A DNA stretch of 59,631 nt from contig JADCJE010000151.1 of NCBI GenBank assembly GCA_020247305.1, positions 1 to 59,631 on the forward strand. Direction: 5' to 3'. The position numbers and the translations under genes are program-made. This DNA comes from Phycisphaerales bacterium (GTDB taxonomy: Bacteria; Planctomycetota; UBA1135; UBA2386). Positions 38,479-47,257 of this stretch are shown in pieces; positions within the stretch are counted from its first letter, which is position 1, and each line of letters starts with the position of its first letter. The notes beneath the pieces were generated by a model. The model was not told where the DNA came from. It did not search any database and saw only the letters and a list, made by a program, of their open reading frames with translations.

Positions 38479-39978
38479 ATGAACGCCATCCTGCATCGGT
38501 TGCCCGTGGTGCTCGCCGTGGCGCTCGCCTGGACGCTGGCGGCGGCGACCTCCTGTCGCGGCCAGGGCGGCGCCGGCGCGCCGCCGCCGCTGGCGCGCGA
38601 GTTCCGCGGCGCCTGGGTCGCCACCGTCGACAACATCGACTTCCCGAGCCGTCCCGGCCTCGCGGCCCCCCAACTGCGCGCCGAGCTCGATGCGATCGTC
38701 GCGCGCGCCGTCGAACTGAAGCTCAACGCGCTGGTCTTCCAGGTGCGGCCGTGCGCCGACGCGTTCTACGAGTCGAGCCTGGAGCCGTGGTCGGAGTTCC
38801 TCGTCGGGACGCAGGGCAAGCGCCCGGACGGCGGCTTCGATCCGCTCGCCTACGTGATCGAGCGCTGCCACCAGCGCGGCCTGCAACTGCACGCGTGGTT
38901 CAATCCATTCCGGGCGTCGCTGCCGGCGTGCAAGTCGCCGCCAGCCGCCGCGCACGTCACCCAACGCGCGCCGCAGCTGTGCGTCACGTACGGCAAGTTC
39001 CGCTGGATGGACCCCGGCGAGCCGCTGGCGCAGCAGTGGTCGCTGGCGACGGTGCAGGAAGTCGTGCGCAAGTACGACGTCGACGGCGTGCACGTCGACG
39101 ACTACTTCTATCCCTACCCGGAGGACAAGAAGCCGTTTCCGGACGACGCCAGCTTCGCGCGCTACCGCGCCGGCGGCGGCAAGAAGGCGCGCAGCGACTG
39201 GCGGCGCCAGAACATCGACGAGTACGTGCAGCGGCTGTGCAAGATCGTGCACGAGGCCAAGCCGCACGTCGCCGTCGGCATCAGTCCGTTCGGCATCGCG
39301 CGCCCGGGCGTGCCCAAGGGCATCAGCGCCGGCATCGACCAGTACGAGGACCTCGCCGCCGACGTGACGAAGTGGCTGCGCGAGGGCTGGCTCGACTACC
39401 TCTCGCCGCAGCTGTACTGGCCGATCGACCAGAAGGCGCAGGCGTTCGACGTGCTGCTGACGTGGTGGCACGGCCAGAATCCCAAGCAGCGCGCCATCTG
39501 GCCGGGCATCAACCCTGGACGAGCGCTCGATCGCGCGCGCAACTGGCGCGCCGACGAACTCGCCGACCAGATCGCGCTGGTGCGCGCGGCCGATCACTCT
39601 CCCGGCCACGTGCACTTCAGCTTCAAGGCGCTGCGCACGGATGCGCCGCACGTGGCCGGAGCGCTGCGCGACCGCGTCTACGCCGAGCCGGCGATCGCGC
39701 CACACCTGACATGGCTGCAAGCGCCGACGCCGAAGCCGCCGTCGCTGCGGCGCGAAGGCGCCGGGCGCCCGGCCGTCGCCTGGAACGCCGACCCCGACGC
39801 GCGCTTCCACGCCGTCCAGGCGCGCATGCGCAGACGCTGGCGCACCGTCGAGATCGTCGGCGGCGGCCGCAACGATTGCGCGCTGCCCGAAGGTGCGGAC
39901 GCCGTCACCGTCACCGCCATCGGCCGCACCGGCGCGGCCAGCGCGCCGGTCACGCTGGGACTCGCCGCCGGGCGGTGA
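38479..39978 (+). CDS. GHL10-type glycosyl hydrolase-like lipoprotein
   Basis: This 499-residue protein has a signal sequence ending in Cys (AAATSC, residue about 30), consistent with a lipoprotein. Residues 45-360 form the family 10-like glycosyl hydrolase fold (GHL10, PF02638) as in YddW: REFRGAWVATVDNIDFPS, NALVFQVRPCADAFY, AWFNPFRAS, GVHVDDYFYPYP and YLSPQLYWPID are conserved landmarks. Some relatives cleave denuded peptidoglycan glycans. The C-terminal 110 residues look like a small beta-sandwich accessory domain. The protein probably acts on cell-wall or other glycans on the periplasmic face. Confidence 0.88.
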   Translation: MNAILHRLPVVLAVALAWTLAAATSCRGQGGAGAPPPLAREFRGAWVATVDNIDFPSRPGLAAPQLRAELDAIVARAVELKLNALVFQVRPCADAFYESSLEPWSEFLVGTQGKRPDGGFDPLAYVIERCHQRGLQLHAWFNPFRASLPACKSPPAAAHVTQRAPQLCVTYGKFRWMDPGEPLAQQWSLATVQEVVRKYDVDGVHVDDYFYPYPEDKKPFPDDASFARYRAGGGKKARSDWRRQNIDEYVQRLCKIVHEAKPHVAVGISPFGIARPGVPKGISAGIDQYEDLAADVTKWLREGWLDYLSPQLYWPIDQKAQAFDVLLTWWHGQNPKQRAIWPGINPGRALDRARNWRADELADQIALVRAADHSPGHVHFSFKALRTDAPHVAGALRDRVYAEPAIAPHLTWLQAPTPKPPSLRREGAGRPAVAWNADPDARFHAVQARMRRRWRTVEIVGGGRNDCALPEGADAVTVTAIGRTGAASAPVTLGLAAGR

Positions 39979-39984
39979 GCCGAG

Positions 39985-40004
39985 CGGGCGGGCCACCCCG
40001 CCCG
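39985..40004. terminator. Hairpin between convergent genes
   Basis: CGGGCGGG-CCAC-CCCGCCCG is a perfect eight-pair stem with a four-base loop located in the 36-base gap between the convergent GHL10 and ribD genes. It may end transcription from both sides; no T-tract is present. Confidence 0.45.
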
Positions 40005-40014
40005 AACGAAGTCC

Positions 40015-41139
40015 TCAAACGAAGCCCGAGATCGCGAGGTCGTCGCCGTACACCTCGTGGCGGACTTCCTTCAGCTGCCAGGCCTCGGCCATGAACGGTC
40101 GGCCTTCGCCGGCGACCGGCGTGGGCGCGAAGCGGCCGCCGATGATCTTGGGCGCCACGAAGGCCAGCACCTGATCGACGGCGTTCCAGGCGAACATCTG
40201 GGCGACGAGGCCGCCGCCGCCTTCGACGAGCACGCGGCGCAGACCACGGCGCTTGAGTTCGGTGAAGGCGAGCCCCAGGTGCAGCCGCCGCGGGCCTTCC
40301 CCGGTCGGGCACGGGATCACCACCACGCCGAGTTGCTCCAGCCGCGCGCGCCGCGCCGGCGCCAGGGCCTCGGCGGCGAGCAACCAAGTGGGCGCCTGCC
40401 GCGCCGTCGTGACGAGATTGCTGTCGTCTTCGATCTCGCCGAGCGGATCGACGACGATGCGCACCGGCTGCGGCCCCTGCACGAGCCGGACCGTGAGCTC
40501 CGGATCGTCGACCTGGGCCGTGCGGAAGCCGACCATGACGCCGTCACACCGCGCGCGCAGTTCGTGCGTCTTGGTGCGCGCCTCGATGCCGCTGATCCAG
40601 CGCGCCTCGCCGGTCGGGGCGGCCGTCTTGCCGTCGAGGGTCATCGCCCACTTGGCCAGCATCCACGGTCGGTCGAGTTGCAGGGCGCGGCGGAACGGTT
40701 CGTAGAGCTGGTCGCACAACGTCGCCGCGATGCCGTCGAGGACCTCGATGCCCGCCTGCTCCAGCGCCTGGATGCCGTGCCGCCGATGCCGCGGGTCGGG
40801 GTCGATGGTGCCGATCAGCACGCGCTTCACGCCGGCTTCGATCAGCGCGGCGGCGCACGGCGGCGTCTTCTTGCCGTCCTGGCCCTTCGGCGTGCTGCAG
40901 GGCTCCAAGGTCACGACCGCCGTGTCGGGCCGCAAGCCGTTGTGACGCGCCTCGTCGAGGGCCATCGCCTCGGCGTGCCGGCCGCCGTAGTGCTCGTGCC
41001 AGCCGCGGGCGACGACGACGCCGTCCTTCAGCAGCAGGCAGCCGACCCGCGGGTTGGGTTCGACCTCGCCGCGCCCGCGCTGCGCGAGTTCGACCGCGTC
41101 CTGCATCCAGGCGTCGTGCAGCAGGGGATCGTCGATCAT
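40015..41139 (-). CDS. ribD: Bifunctional riboflavin deaminase/reductase
   Basis: The 374-residue enzyme deaminates and then reduces the pyrimidine intermediate in riboflavin synthesis. The N-terminal deaminase has PNPRVGCLL, the zinc/catalytic HAEAMA (His55, Glu57) and zinc cysteines 81 and 95. The spacing between these cysteines is 13 residues (PC-STPKGQDGKKTPP-C) instead of the usual eight, a five-residue insertion. The reductase domain (about 150-374) shows MTLDGKTAAPTGEARWISG and EGGGGLVAQM. The start ATG overlaps the miaB stop by four bases. No other rib gene is visible. Confidence 0.95.
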   Translation of the reverse strand: MIDDPLLHDAWMQDAVELAQRGRGEVEPNPRVGCLLLKDGVVVARGWHEHYGGRHAEAMALDEARHNGLRPDTAVVTLEPCSTPKGQDGKKTPPCAAALIEAGVKRVLIGTIDPDPRHRRHGIQALEQAGIEVLDGIAATLCDQLYEPFRRALQLDRPWMLAKWAMTLDGKTAAPTGEARWISGIEARTKTHELRARCDGVMVGFRTAQVDDPELTVRLVQGPQPVRIVVDPLGEIEDDSNLVTTARQAPTWLLAAEALAPARRARLEQLGVVVIPCPTGEGPRRLHLGLAFTELKRRGLRRVLVEGGGGLVAQMFAWNAVDQVLAFVAPKIIGGRFAPTPVAGEGRPFMAEAWQLKEVRHEVYGDDLAISGFV

Positions 41140-42566
41140 GCGCGCTGCGCCTCCGCCGGATCGGCGCGGCCTTCCTGCGCCGCGTCGTGCGCCAGCAACT
41201 CGCCGACGCACGAGTGCGCGAGCGCCTCGGTGACGCGGACCGGGACGTACTGGCCGAACAGCTCCCGGTCGGTCGCGGCGAAGTGCACGAGGCGATGGTG
41301 CGCCGTGCGGCCGGAGAAGCGACCGGCGACCTTGCTGTCGCCCTCGACCAGCACTTCGGCCGTCGTGCCGACGAGCGCGCGGTTCTTCGCCAAGGTCAGT
41401 TCCTCCTGCGCCGCGAGCAGCACGGCGTTGCGGCGCTCCTTCTCGGCGTCGGGCACGTCGTCCGGCAACTCGGCGGCGATCGTCCCGGGCCGCGGCGAGT
41501 ACTTGAACACGTAGCTCTGCGCGAAGCCGACCGTGCGCAGGAACGCCACCGTCTGGTCGAAGTCGGCGGCCGTCTCGCCCGGGTAACCGACGATGAAGTC
41601 GCTGTGCAACTCGACGTCGGGAGCCTTCTGCCGCAGTTGTTCGATGCGGGCGAGGTAGCGCTCGACGGTGTAGCCGCGGCGCATGGCCTTGAGCACGGGG
41701 TTGCTGCCCGATTGCGCCGGCAGGTGCAGGTAGCGCGCCACCTTCGGCAGCTCGGCGATCGCGTCGACCAGTTCCGCCGACAGGAAGTTCGGGTGGCTGG
41801 TGATGAAGGCCAACCGCCGCAGCGCCGGGATGCCGTGCAACTCGCGCAGCAACCGCGCCAGCGTGGCGCCCTGGCCGGTCAGGTCGCGGCCGTAGGCGTT
41901 GACCGTCTGCCCGAGCAACGTGATCTCGGTGACGCCGTCGTCGCACAGGCGCTGCGCTTCCTCGACGATGTCCGCGATCGGACGCGAGACCTCGTCGCCG
42001 CGCGTCGTCGGCACGATGCAGTACGTGCACGGCATGTTGCAGCCGCGCATGACCGAGACGAAGGCCTGCGAGCGGTGCGGGCGCACGCGCACGTCGCGAC
42101 GGATCAGGTCGCCGCTGACGCCCTGGTCGACCGCGACCACGCCGGCGCCGACGACCTCGTGCTTGGTGCGCGCCGGATCGCGGCCGGTGGCGAGCTGCTG
42201 GTTCTTCGCCCGGGCCTTCTCGACCGTGTCGTCGATGTCGCCGAAGGCCGACGGACCGACGACGAGGTCGACGTGCGGCATGCGGGAGACGAGGTAGCGC
42301 TTGTGCTCCTGCGCCATGCAGCCGAGCACGCCGACGACGAGCTGCGGCTCGCCGCGCTTGCGGATGCGCAGCTTGCCGAGCTTGCTCCAGACGCGGTCCT
42401 CGGCGTGCTGGCGGACGCTGCACGTGTTGATCAGCACGACGTCGGCATCGGTCTCGCTGGCGGCGGCGACGTAGCCGCGTTGGCGCAAACGGCTCTCGAC
42501 CAGCTCGCTGTCGAGCTTGTTCATCTGGCAGCCGTAGCTGGTCAGGTGGTACTTCGGCGCAGTCAT
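41136..42566 (-). CDS. miaB: tRNA-2-methylthio-N6-dimethylallyladenosine synthase
   Basis: This 476-residue radical SAM enzyme adds the methylthio group to i6A-37 of tRNAs reading U-starting codons. The auxiliary cluster cysteines are Cys13 (YGCQMN), Cys49 (NTCSVR) and Cys83 (GCMAQ); the radical SAM cluster is in RGCNMPCTYC (Cys176, 180, 183). The C-terminal TRAM domain (about 385-455) follows the conserved YSPRPGT segment. Length is normal. It is the first gene of the miaB-ribD pair and divergent from the secreted repeat protein gene. Confidence 0.96.
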   Translation of the reverse strand: MTAPKYHLTSYGCQMNKLDSELVESRLRQRGYVAAASETDADVVLINTCSVRQHAEDRVWSKLGKLRIRKRGEPQLVVGVLGCMAQEHKRYLVSRMPHVDLVVGPSAFGDIDDTVEKARAKNQQLATGRDPARTKHEVVGAGVVAVDQGVSGDLIRRDVRVRPHRSQAFVSVMRGCNMPCTYCIVPTTRGDEVSRPIADIVEEAQRLCDDGVTEITLLGQTVNAYGRDLTGQGATLARLLRELHGIPALRRLAFITSHPNFLSAELVDAIAELPKVARYLHLPAQSGSNPVLKAMRRGYTVERYLARIEQLRQKAPDVELHSDFIVGYPGETAADFDQTVAFLRTVGFAQSYVFKYSPRPGTIAAELPDDVPDAEKERRNAVLLAAQEELTLAKNRALVGTTAEVLVEGDSKVAGRFSGRTAHHRLVHFAATDRELFGQYVPVRVTEALAHSCVGELLAHDAAQEGRADPAEAQRA

Positions 42567-42670
42567 CGGAACGCCGCATCCTACGCAGTGGAACGCCCGG
42601 GCGCAGCCGCCGAATTCGCCGCTGCCGCGCCCCCCTGGGCAGCCAAGCCGCTCGCGCTACCGTGTCGGCC

Positions 42671-44110
42671 ATGCGCACCATCCGCCCCGGCGCCCTCGCC
42701 GCGCTGCTCCTCCCCGCCGCCGCCGTCGCGCAGATCCTGCCGTCGGCCGTGCCCTACGCCCGCACCCAGGACATGTTCGTCGTCGACTCGAGCAACGACG
42801 CGTGCTGGCGTCTCGCCGACCTCAACCAGGACGGCGACTACAACGACCCCGGCGAACTGGTGTCGTTCTACGCGGACACGATCGGCGCCTTCGCGTGGAC
42901 CAATCCGGCGTGCGTCGGCAGCGCCGCCGACGGCACGGTCTACGTCGCCGACACGACGACCGACGTCGTCTACGCGCTGCGCGACCTCAATGGCGACGGC
43001 GACGCCAACGAGCCAGGCGAGGCGACGGTGTTCCTCAACAACACCAACGCCAGCGGCTTCGTGATGCACACGGTGAACGGCATCACCTTCGACGTCCTCG
43101 GTCGCATCTACCTGACCAACGCCAACACGTCCTCGCCGGTCGGACCTGACCGTATCGCACGCGTGGAGGACCTCAATGGCGACGGCGACGCCAACGACGC
43201 CGGCGAGGTGTTCGACTTCTACACCGTGCCCAACTCGTCGACGCCGGTCGGGGTGTCGATCCCGACGAAGGCGGTCATCGGCCCCGACCTCTGCGCCTAC
43301 TACACCGAGGTCGGCACCGGCACGGCCTACCCGAAGGGCGTCTATCGCCTGAACGACCTCAACCAGGACGGCGACTGCAACGATGCCGGCGAGGCGGCAA
43401 TGTTCTGGACGCCGCCGGTGGCCACGACGCCGTTCTACTGGGGCCTCGCCGTCGACCAGCAGGGCTGGTTCTACGTCTCCGACCACAGCACCAACGAGAA
43501 GGTCTGGCGCGCCAAGGACCTCAACGGCAACGGCACGATCGAGGCGGCCGAACAGACGCTCTACTACCAGACCACCGCGTCGACGTGGTGGGAAGTTGCC
43601 GTCCGCGACGACGGCGTGATCTTCTTGTGCGAGTCGCAGACGCCGGACCGCGTCACGCGACTCGTCGACCTCAACGGCGACGGCGACGCGCTCGACGTCG
43701 GCGAGTCCTTCCAGTCGTACGACAGCACGGTTTCGCCGACTGCGATCGGCGTGCGCGGCCTCGCCTTCCAGCGCGCGCCGCTGCTGACGGCGCAGCCGCC
43801 CTTCGCGCCGATCGGCACGACGACGAACCTCGTCACGCAGACCGCGATGCCGGGCGACCTCGCGCTGCTGGTGATGTCGACCGGCCTCGGCCCGTCGTTC
43901 CCGCTGCCGCCGTTCGGCGCCGTCGAGATCGACGTCAGCGCCTTCGCCTCGGTCGGGCTCGGTTTCGCCGATGCGCAGGGCTATTTCGGCCTGCCCGTGG
44001 CGATCCCGAACAACCCGGCGGTCATCGGCGCCTACGCCTTCCAGTCGCTGGCCGGCAACCAGTTCCGACTGTTCCTTGCCAACGCCGTGTCGCTGACCGT
44101 CACCCCCTGA
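42671..44110 (+). CDS. Secreted beta-propeller-like protein with six DLNxDGD calcium-type motifs
   Basis: This 479-residue exported protein has a signal peptide (ending AAVAQ, about 20). Its central part repeats a motif of the form DLN-x-DGD-x-N-D-x-GE six times (for example DLNQDGDYNDPGE, DLNGDGDANDAGE and the degenerate DLNGNGTIEAAEQ), spaced 40-80 residues apart, each preceded by a V/Y-x-x-x-D strand as in propeller blades; the Asp/Asn pattern resembles EF-hand or dockerin calcium loops. The last 105 residues form a separate domain that also occurs at the N-terminus of the next protein. A GTG nine bases upstream is an alternative start. Function unknown; likely extracellular. Confidence 0.75.
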   Translation: MRTIRPGALAALLLPAAAVAQILPSAVPYARTQDMFVVDSSNDACWRLADLNQDGDYNDPGELVSFYADTIGAFAWTNPACVGSAADGTVYVADTTTDVVYALRDLNGDGDANEPGEATVFLNNTNASGFVMHTVNGITFDVLGRIYLTNANTSSPVGPDRIARVEDLNGDGDANDAGEVFDFYTVPNSSTPVGVSIPTKAVIGPDLCAYYTEVGTGTAYPKGVYRLNDLNQDGDCNDAGEAAMFWTPPVATTPFYWGLAVDQQGWFYVSDHSTNEKVWRAKDLNGNGTIEAAEQTLYYQTTASTWWEVAVRDDGVIFLCESQTPDRVTRLVDLNGDGDALDVGESFQSYDSTVSPTAIGVRGLAFQRAPLLTAQPPFAPIGTTTNLVTQTAMPGDLALLVMSTGLGPSFPLPPFGAVEIDVSAFASVGLGFADAQGYFGLPVAIPNNPAVIGAYAFQSLAGNQFRLFLANAVSLTVTP

Positions 44111-44257
44111 CGCGGCCGCGGCAGGGCCCGGCCAACACGGGACCGGGACCGGCCGCCGCGCGGCGACCATTGCGGCGGGGCGCGGCGCGTCACTCGCTCG
44201 GTGTGACGTATAGCGCGGCCCGGGCACCACTGCCGGCCTGTCCCCTTCCTCGCAGCC
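44111..44257. other. Intergenic region between the two propeller genes
   Basis: The 147 bases contain an imperfect operator-like inverted repeat CGTCAC-9-GTGACG at 44188-44208, followed immediately by TATAGC. No good -35 at standard spacing is visible, so a promoter is possible but not established. Confidence 0.3.
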
Positions 44258-45805
44258 ATGGCGAACATGCGCCATACTCCCATGATGCCAGCTATCCACC
44301 GCACCACCCTGCTCACCCTCGCCCTCGCCACCGCGGCGACGGCCCAGAACCTCTCGCTCGATCGCACCGGCGGCGCGATCGGCGGTTCCGCCAACTTCCC
44401 GATCGCCGGCCAGCCGGGCGAGATCTACGCGCTCGTCCTCGCCTACCAGGAAGTGGCGACGCCGATTCCAGGCATCGGCCTGACGCTCGACATCAGCGAC
44501 GAACTCGCCAACCTGACCTACTCGACCCCGGGTTGGTTCGGCGTGCTGAACGCCAGCGGCGCGGCCAGCCCGGCGCTGTCGCTGCCGAACTGGCCGATCC
44601 TCGACACGACCATGTGGTCGCTGCAGGCAGTCGCCGGCACGTCGACGTTCCGCAAGAGCAACCTCGTCCGGCTCACGCCGCAGCTGCCGGGCACGTTCAA
44701 GCCGACGCTCAACGCGCCGGCGTCCCCGATCCTGACGGCCGGCGGCTGGACCAGCGCCCCGAACAACGAAGTGCTGTTCCTCGGCGGCTCGGGTCCGGTC
44801 GCGCAGCGATACAAGGTGCGCACCGAGCAGTGGGAACTGGCAGGCGCATCGCTCGGCGTCGGCATCCTGGCGCAGGCGACCGGCCTGCAGGACGGACGCG
44901 TGCTGTTCACCGGTGGACTCGACCTGACGACCGGCCAGCCGACCGCTGCCGCGTCCGTCTACGATCCGGTGACGCAGGTCACGACGCCGCTGACGATGGC
45001 CACGCCGCGCGCCGGCCACGGCGCCAGCCTGCTGCCCAACGGCCGCGTGCTGATCACCGGCGGCAGCACCAGCTTCGACCTTTCCAACCCGCTGTCGCTG
45101 TTCACCGGCCTGCTGGGTTCGTCGGAGTTCTTCAACCCGGCGACCAACACGTTCACGCCCGGGCCGAACATGCTGGAGCCGCGCGCCTTCCACACGTCGA
45201 CGACGCTGACCACGGGCCGCGTGCTGGTCGCCGGCGGCATCGCCACGATCCCGATCATCAACATCCCGAACGTCTCGAACACCGCCTACCTGTTCAACCC
45301 GACGACCAACAGCTTCGGCCTGCCGTCGCTGTTCAGCGGCGGCCGGTTCCTGCATTCGGCGACGCAGCTGAGCAACGGTCGCGTGCTGCTGGTCGGCGGC
45401 CTCACGCTCGACCTGACGACCTTCCTGCAGACGCTGAACATTGCCGACCTGATCATCGGTACGCGCAGCGACTGCCAGCTGTTCGCGCCTTCGGCCTTCG
45501 GCTTCGGCAGCTTCACCACGGTCAACGGCATGCAGACCGGTCGCGCCGGCGCCGCTGCCGCCCCGCTCGCCAACGGCGGGGCGCTGATCGCCGGCGGCTT
45601 CGGGCTGACGATCAACCCGTCGACGTCCCAGTTCGAGTTCGCGCTGACCGAGACCGCCGACCGCTTCACGCAGTCGCCCAATGCGATCACCCCGGTGGGT
45701 TCGATGGCCGCCCCGCGCCTGTTCGGCGCCGCGCTGCCACTGCCCGACGGCACGGTGATGGTCGTCGGCGGCGGTCCGACCAACGCCGAGATCTACCAGA
45801 ACTGA
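44258..45805 (+). CDS. Secreted kelch-repeat protein
   Basis: The 515-residue protein has a signal peptide (about 1-29, ending TATAQ), an N-terminal beta domain (30-145) homologous to the C-terminal domain of the preceding protein, then a kelch-type propeller (about 150-515). Blades show the kelch signature G-R-VL-x-x-GG (for example DGRVLFTGG, NGRVLITGG, TGRVLVAGG, NGRVLLVGG) followed by YNP/FNP-T-x-T/S-F turns. No catalytic residues are apparent; kelch propellers of this kind bind ligands or, in galactose-oxidase relatives, copper, but the copper ligands are not evident here. Probably extracellular. Confidence 0.82.
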   Translation: MANMRHTPMMPAIHRTTLLTLALATAATAQNLSLDRTGGAIGGSANFPIAGQPGEIYALVLAYQEVATPIPGIGLTLDISDELANLTYSTPGWFGVLNASGAASPALSLPNWPILDTTMWSLQAVAGTSTFRKSNLVRLTPQLPGTFKPTLNAPASPILTAGGWTSAPNNEVLFLGGSGPVAQRYKVRTEQWELAGASLGVGILAQATGLQDGRVLFTGGLDLTTGQPTAAASVYDPVTQVTTPLTMATPRAGHGASLLPNGRVLITGGSTSFDLSNPLSLFTGLLGSSEFFNPATNTFTPGPNMLEPRAFHTSTTLTTGRVLVAGGIATIPIINIPNVSNTAYLFNPTTNSFGLPSLFSGGRFLHSATQLSNGRVLLVGGLTLDLTTFLQTLNIADLIIGTRSDCQLFAPSAFGFGSFTTVNGMQTGRAGAAAAPLANGGALIAGGFGLTINPSTSQFEFALTETADRFTQSPNAITPVGSMAAPRLFGAALPLPDGTVMVVGGGPTNAEIYQN

Positions 45806-45933
45806 TCCCGTCGGACGACACGACCCGACGCGACCCGACGCGGTCGCCGCGCGGCCGGTACCCACGATCGCACGATCGTCGGCACTGGCCGCGCCGCTTT
45901 CCGCGGCGCGCTCCCGCGCTACGCTGCCCGGGC

Positions 45934-46539
45934 TTGGAGTTCTCCCTGCCGTCGCAGCCGGTGCCCATCTTCCCCCTGGGACGGGTCTACCTGTTTCCCC
46001 ACCAGGTCATGCCGCTGCACATCTTCGAACCGCGCTACCGGCGCATGGTCGAGGACCTGCTCGACGGCCAAGGCCGCCTGGTGATCGCAACGGTGCCGGA
46101 CGGCGCAGTCGAGACACCGTCCACCCCTGCACCCGTCCTGCCGGTCGGCGGCTACGGCGAGATCCTGCGGCACCAGCGACTGCCCGACGGCCGCTTCATG
46201 CTCTGGGTGTTGGGCCTCTGCCGCGTCGCGGTGTACGAAACGCCGTCCGATCGCCCCTACCGGCGGGTCGAGTGCCGGCGATTCGTCGAGATCGAGGCCG
46301 CCGCCGACGAAGAGTCGTCGCTATGCGCCGAACTGCGCGCGGCGGCCGACGCCCGCATCGCCAAACGCGACGAGAAGCTCGAACTGCCCGAAGAGGCGAC
46401 GGCCGCGTTCCTGACCGACCTGCTGCTGCAACTGCTGCAGTTGCCTTCGACGGAGATGGCGATGGCCTTCACCGAGCCTTCGATCGTGCGCCGGGCGCGC
46501 TTCGCGCTCGCCAAGGCGCGGCAACAGCCGCCGAACTGA
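45934..46539 (+). CDS. LON N-terminal (substrate-binding) domain protein
   Basis: The 201-residue protein consists mainly of the PUA-like LON substrate domain with VPIFPLGRVYLFPHQVMPLHIFEPRY split over residues 10-35, RMVEDLL and a GGYGEIL strand. No ATPase or protease part is attached; stand-alone LON-domain proteins are common and may bind substrates. The TTG at 45934 is the furthest credible start; GTG at 45961 would begin just at the conserved core. Neither has a good ribosome site. Confidence 0.8.
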   Translation: MEFSLPSQPVPIFPLGRVYLFPHQVMPLHIFEPRYRRMVEDLLDGQGRLVIATVPDGAVETPSTPAPVLPVGGYGEILRHQRLPDGRFMLWVLGLCRVAVYETPSDRPYRRVECRRFVEIEAAADEESSLCAELRAAADARIAKRDEKLELPEEATAAFLTDLLLQLLQLPSTEMAMAFTEPSIVRRARFALAKARQQPPN

Positions 46540-46594
46540 CCGGGGCCGACGGCGCGCTTGCCGGCGACCGCCGCAGCGCTAGCGTGTGGCGGCG

Positions 46595-47239
46595 ATGAAC
46601 AAGCCCCGTACGCACAAGGCGCCGGAAGGCATCCGCGTCTACCTCGTGGGCGCCCATGCGACGGGCAAGACCACGCTGGCACGCTGGGTCCGCGACCACT
46701 ACGGCATCCCGATGATCGCCGAGGTCGCCCGCGGCGTGCTCGCCGAGATGGAGGCGAAGCTCGACACGCTGCGCACCGACATCGCCCTGGTGAACCGCTA
46801 CCAGTACGAGGTCTTCCGCCGCCAGATCGACGCCGAGAACGCCGTCGGGGGTCCGTTCGTCAGCGACCGCGCCTTCTGCAACCTCGCCTACGCCGCCCAC
46901 CACTCCACCATCCTCGCCGACATCTTCCGCGACCGGAAGCTCGGCGAGTACATGAACTGGGTCCGCCAGGGCATCGTCTTCTTCGTCCGCCCGCACCGCG
47001 AACTCGTCGTCGCCGACGGCGTGCGCGCCGGCCTCGAATGGGAGGAAGTCGTGCGCATCGACGGCATGGTCAAGCTGCTGCTGGAGGTCTTCGGCGTGCC
47101 CTACATCCCGGTCGAATCGCTCTCCATGCAGGAGCGCGTACGCCTCATGGAGCGCGTGCTCGATCTCGCCGGCCTGCCGCAGCTGCAGACCGTCGCCGCG
47201 CCGACGCCGGCCGAAGGCGTCGCCCAACGCGTCAACTGA
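46595..47239 (+). CDS. AAA_28 family P-loop ATPase (NadR kinase/TTD14-like)
   Basis: This 214-residue protein has the Walker A GAHATGKTTL (19-28, Lys25), and later SDRAFCNLAYA typical of the AAA_28 group (NadR-type ribosylnicotinamide kinase, TTD14). DRxxxN-like and IDG segments fit nucleotide kinases. The substrate is unknown. The preferred ATG (46595) is nine bases inside a GTG that could also serve. It is 18 bases upstream of the PNP-like gene, forming a probable operon with it and purN. Confidence 0.78.
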   Translation: MNKPRTHKAPEGIRVYLVGAHATGKTTLARWVRDHYGIPMIAEVARGVLAEMEAKLDTLRTDIALVNRYQYEVFRRQIDAENAVGGPFVSDRAFCNLAYAAHHSTILADIFRDRKLGEYMNWVRQGIVFFVRPHRELVVADGVRAGLEWEEVVRIDGMVKLLLEVFGVPYIPVESLSMQERVRLMERVLDLAGLPQLQTVAAPTPAEGVAQRVN

Positions 47240-47257
47240 GTCCTGGAGAACGCACGC

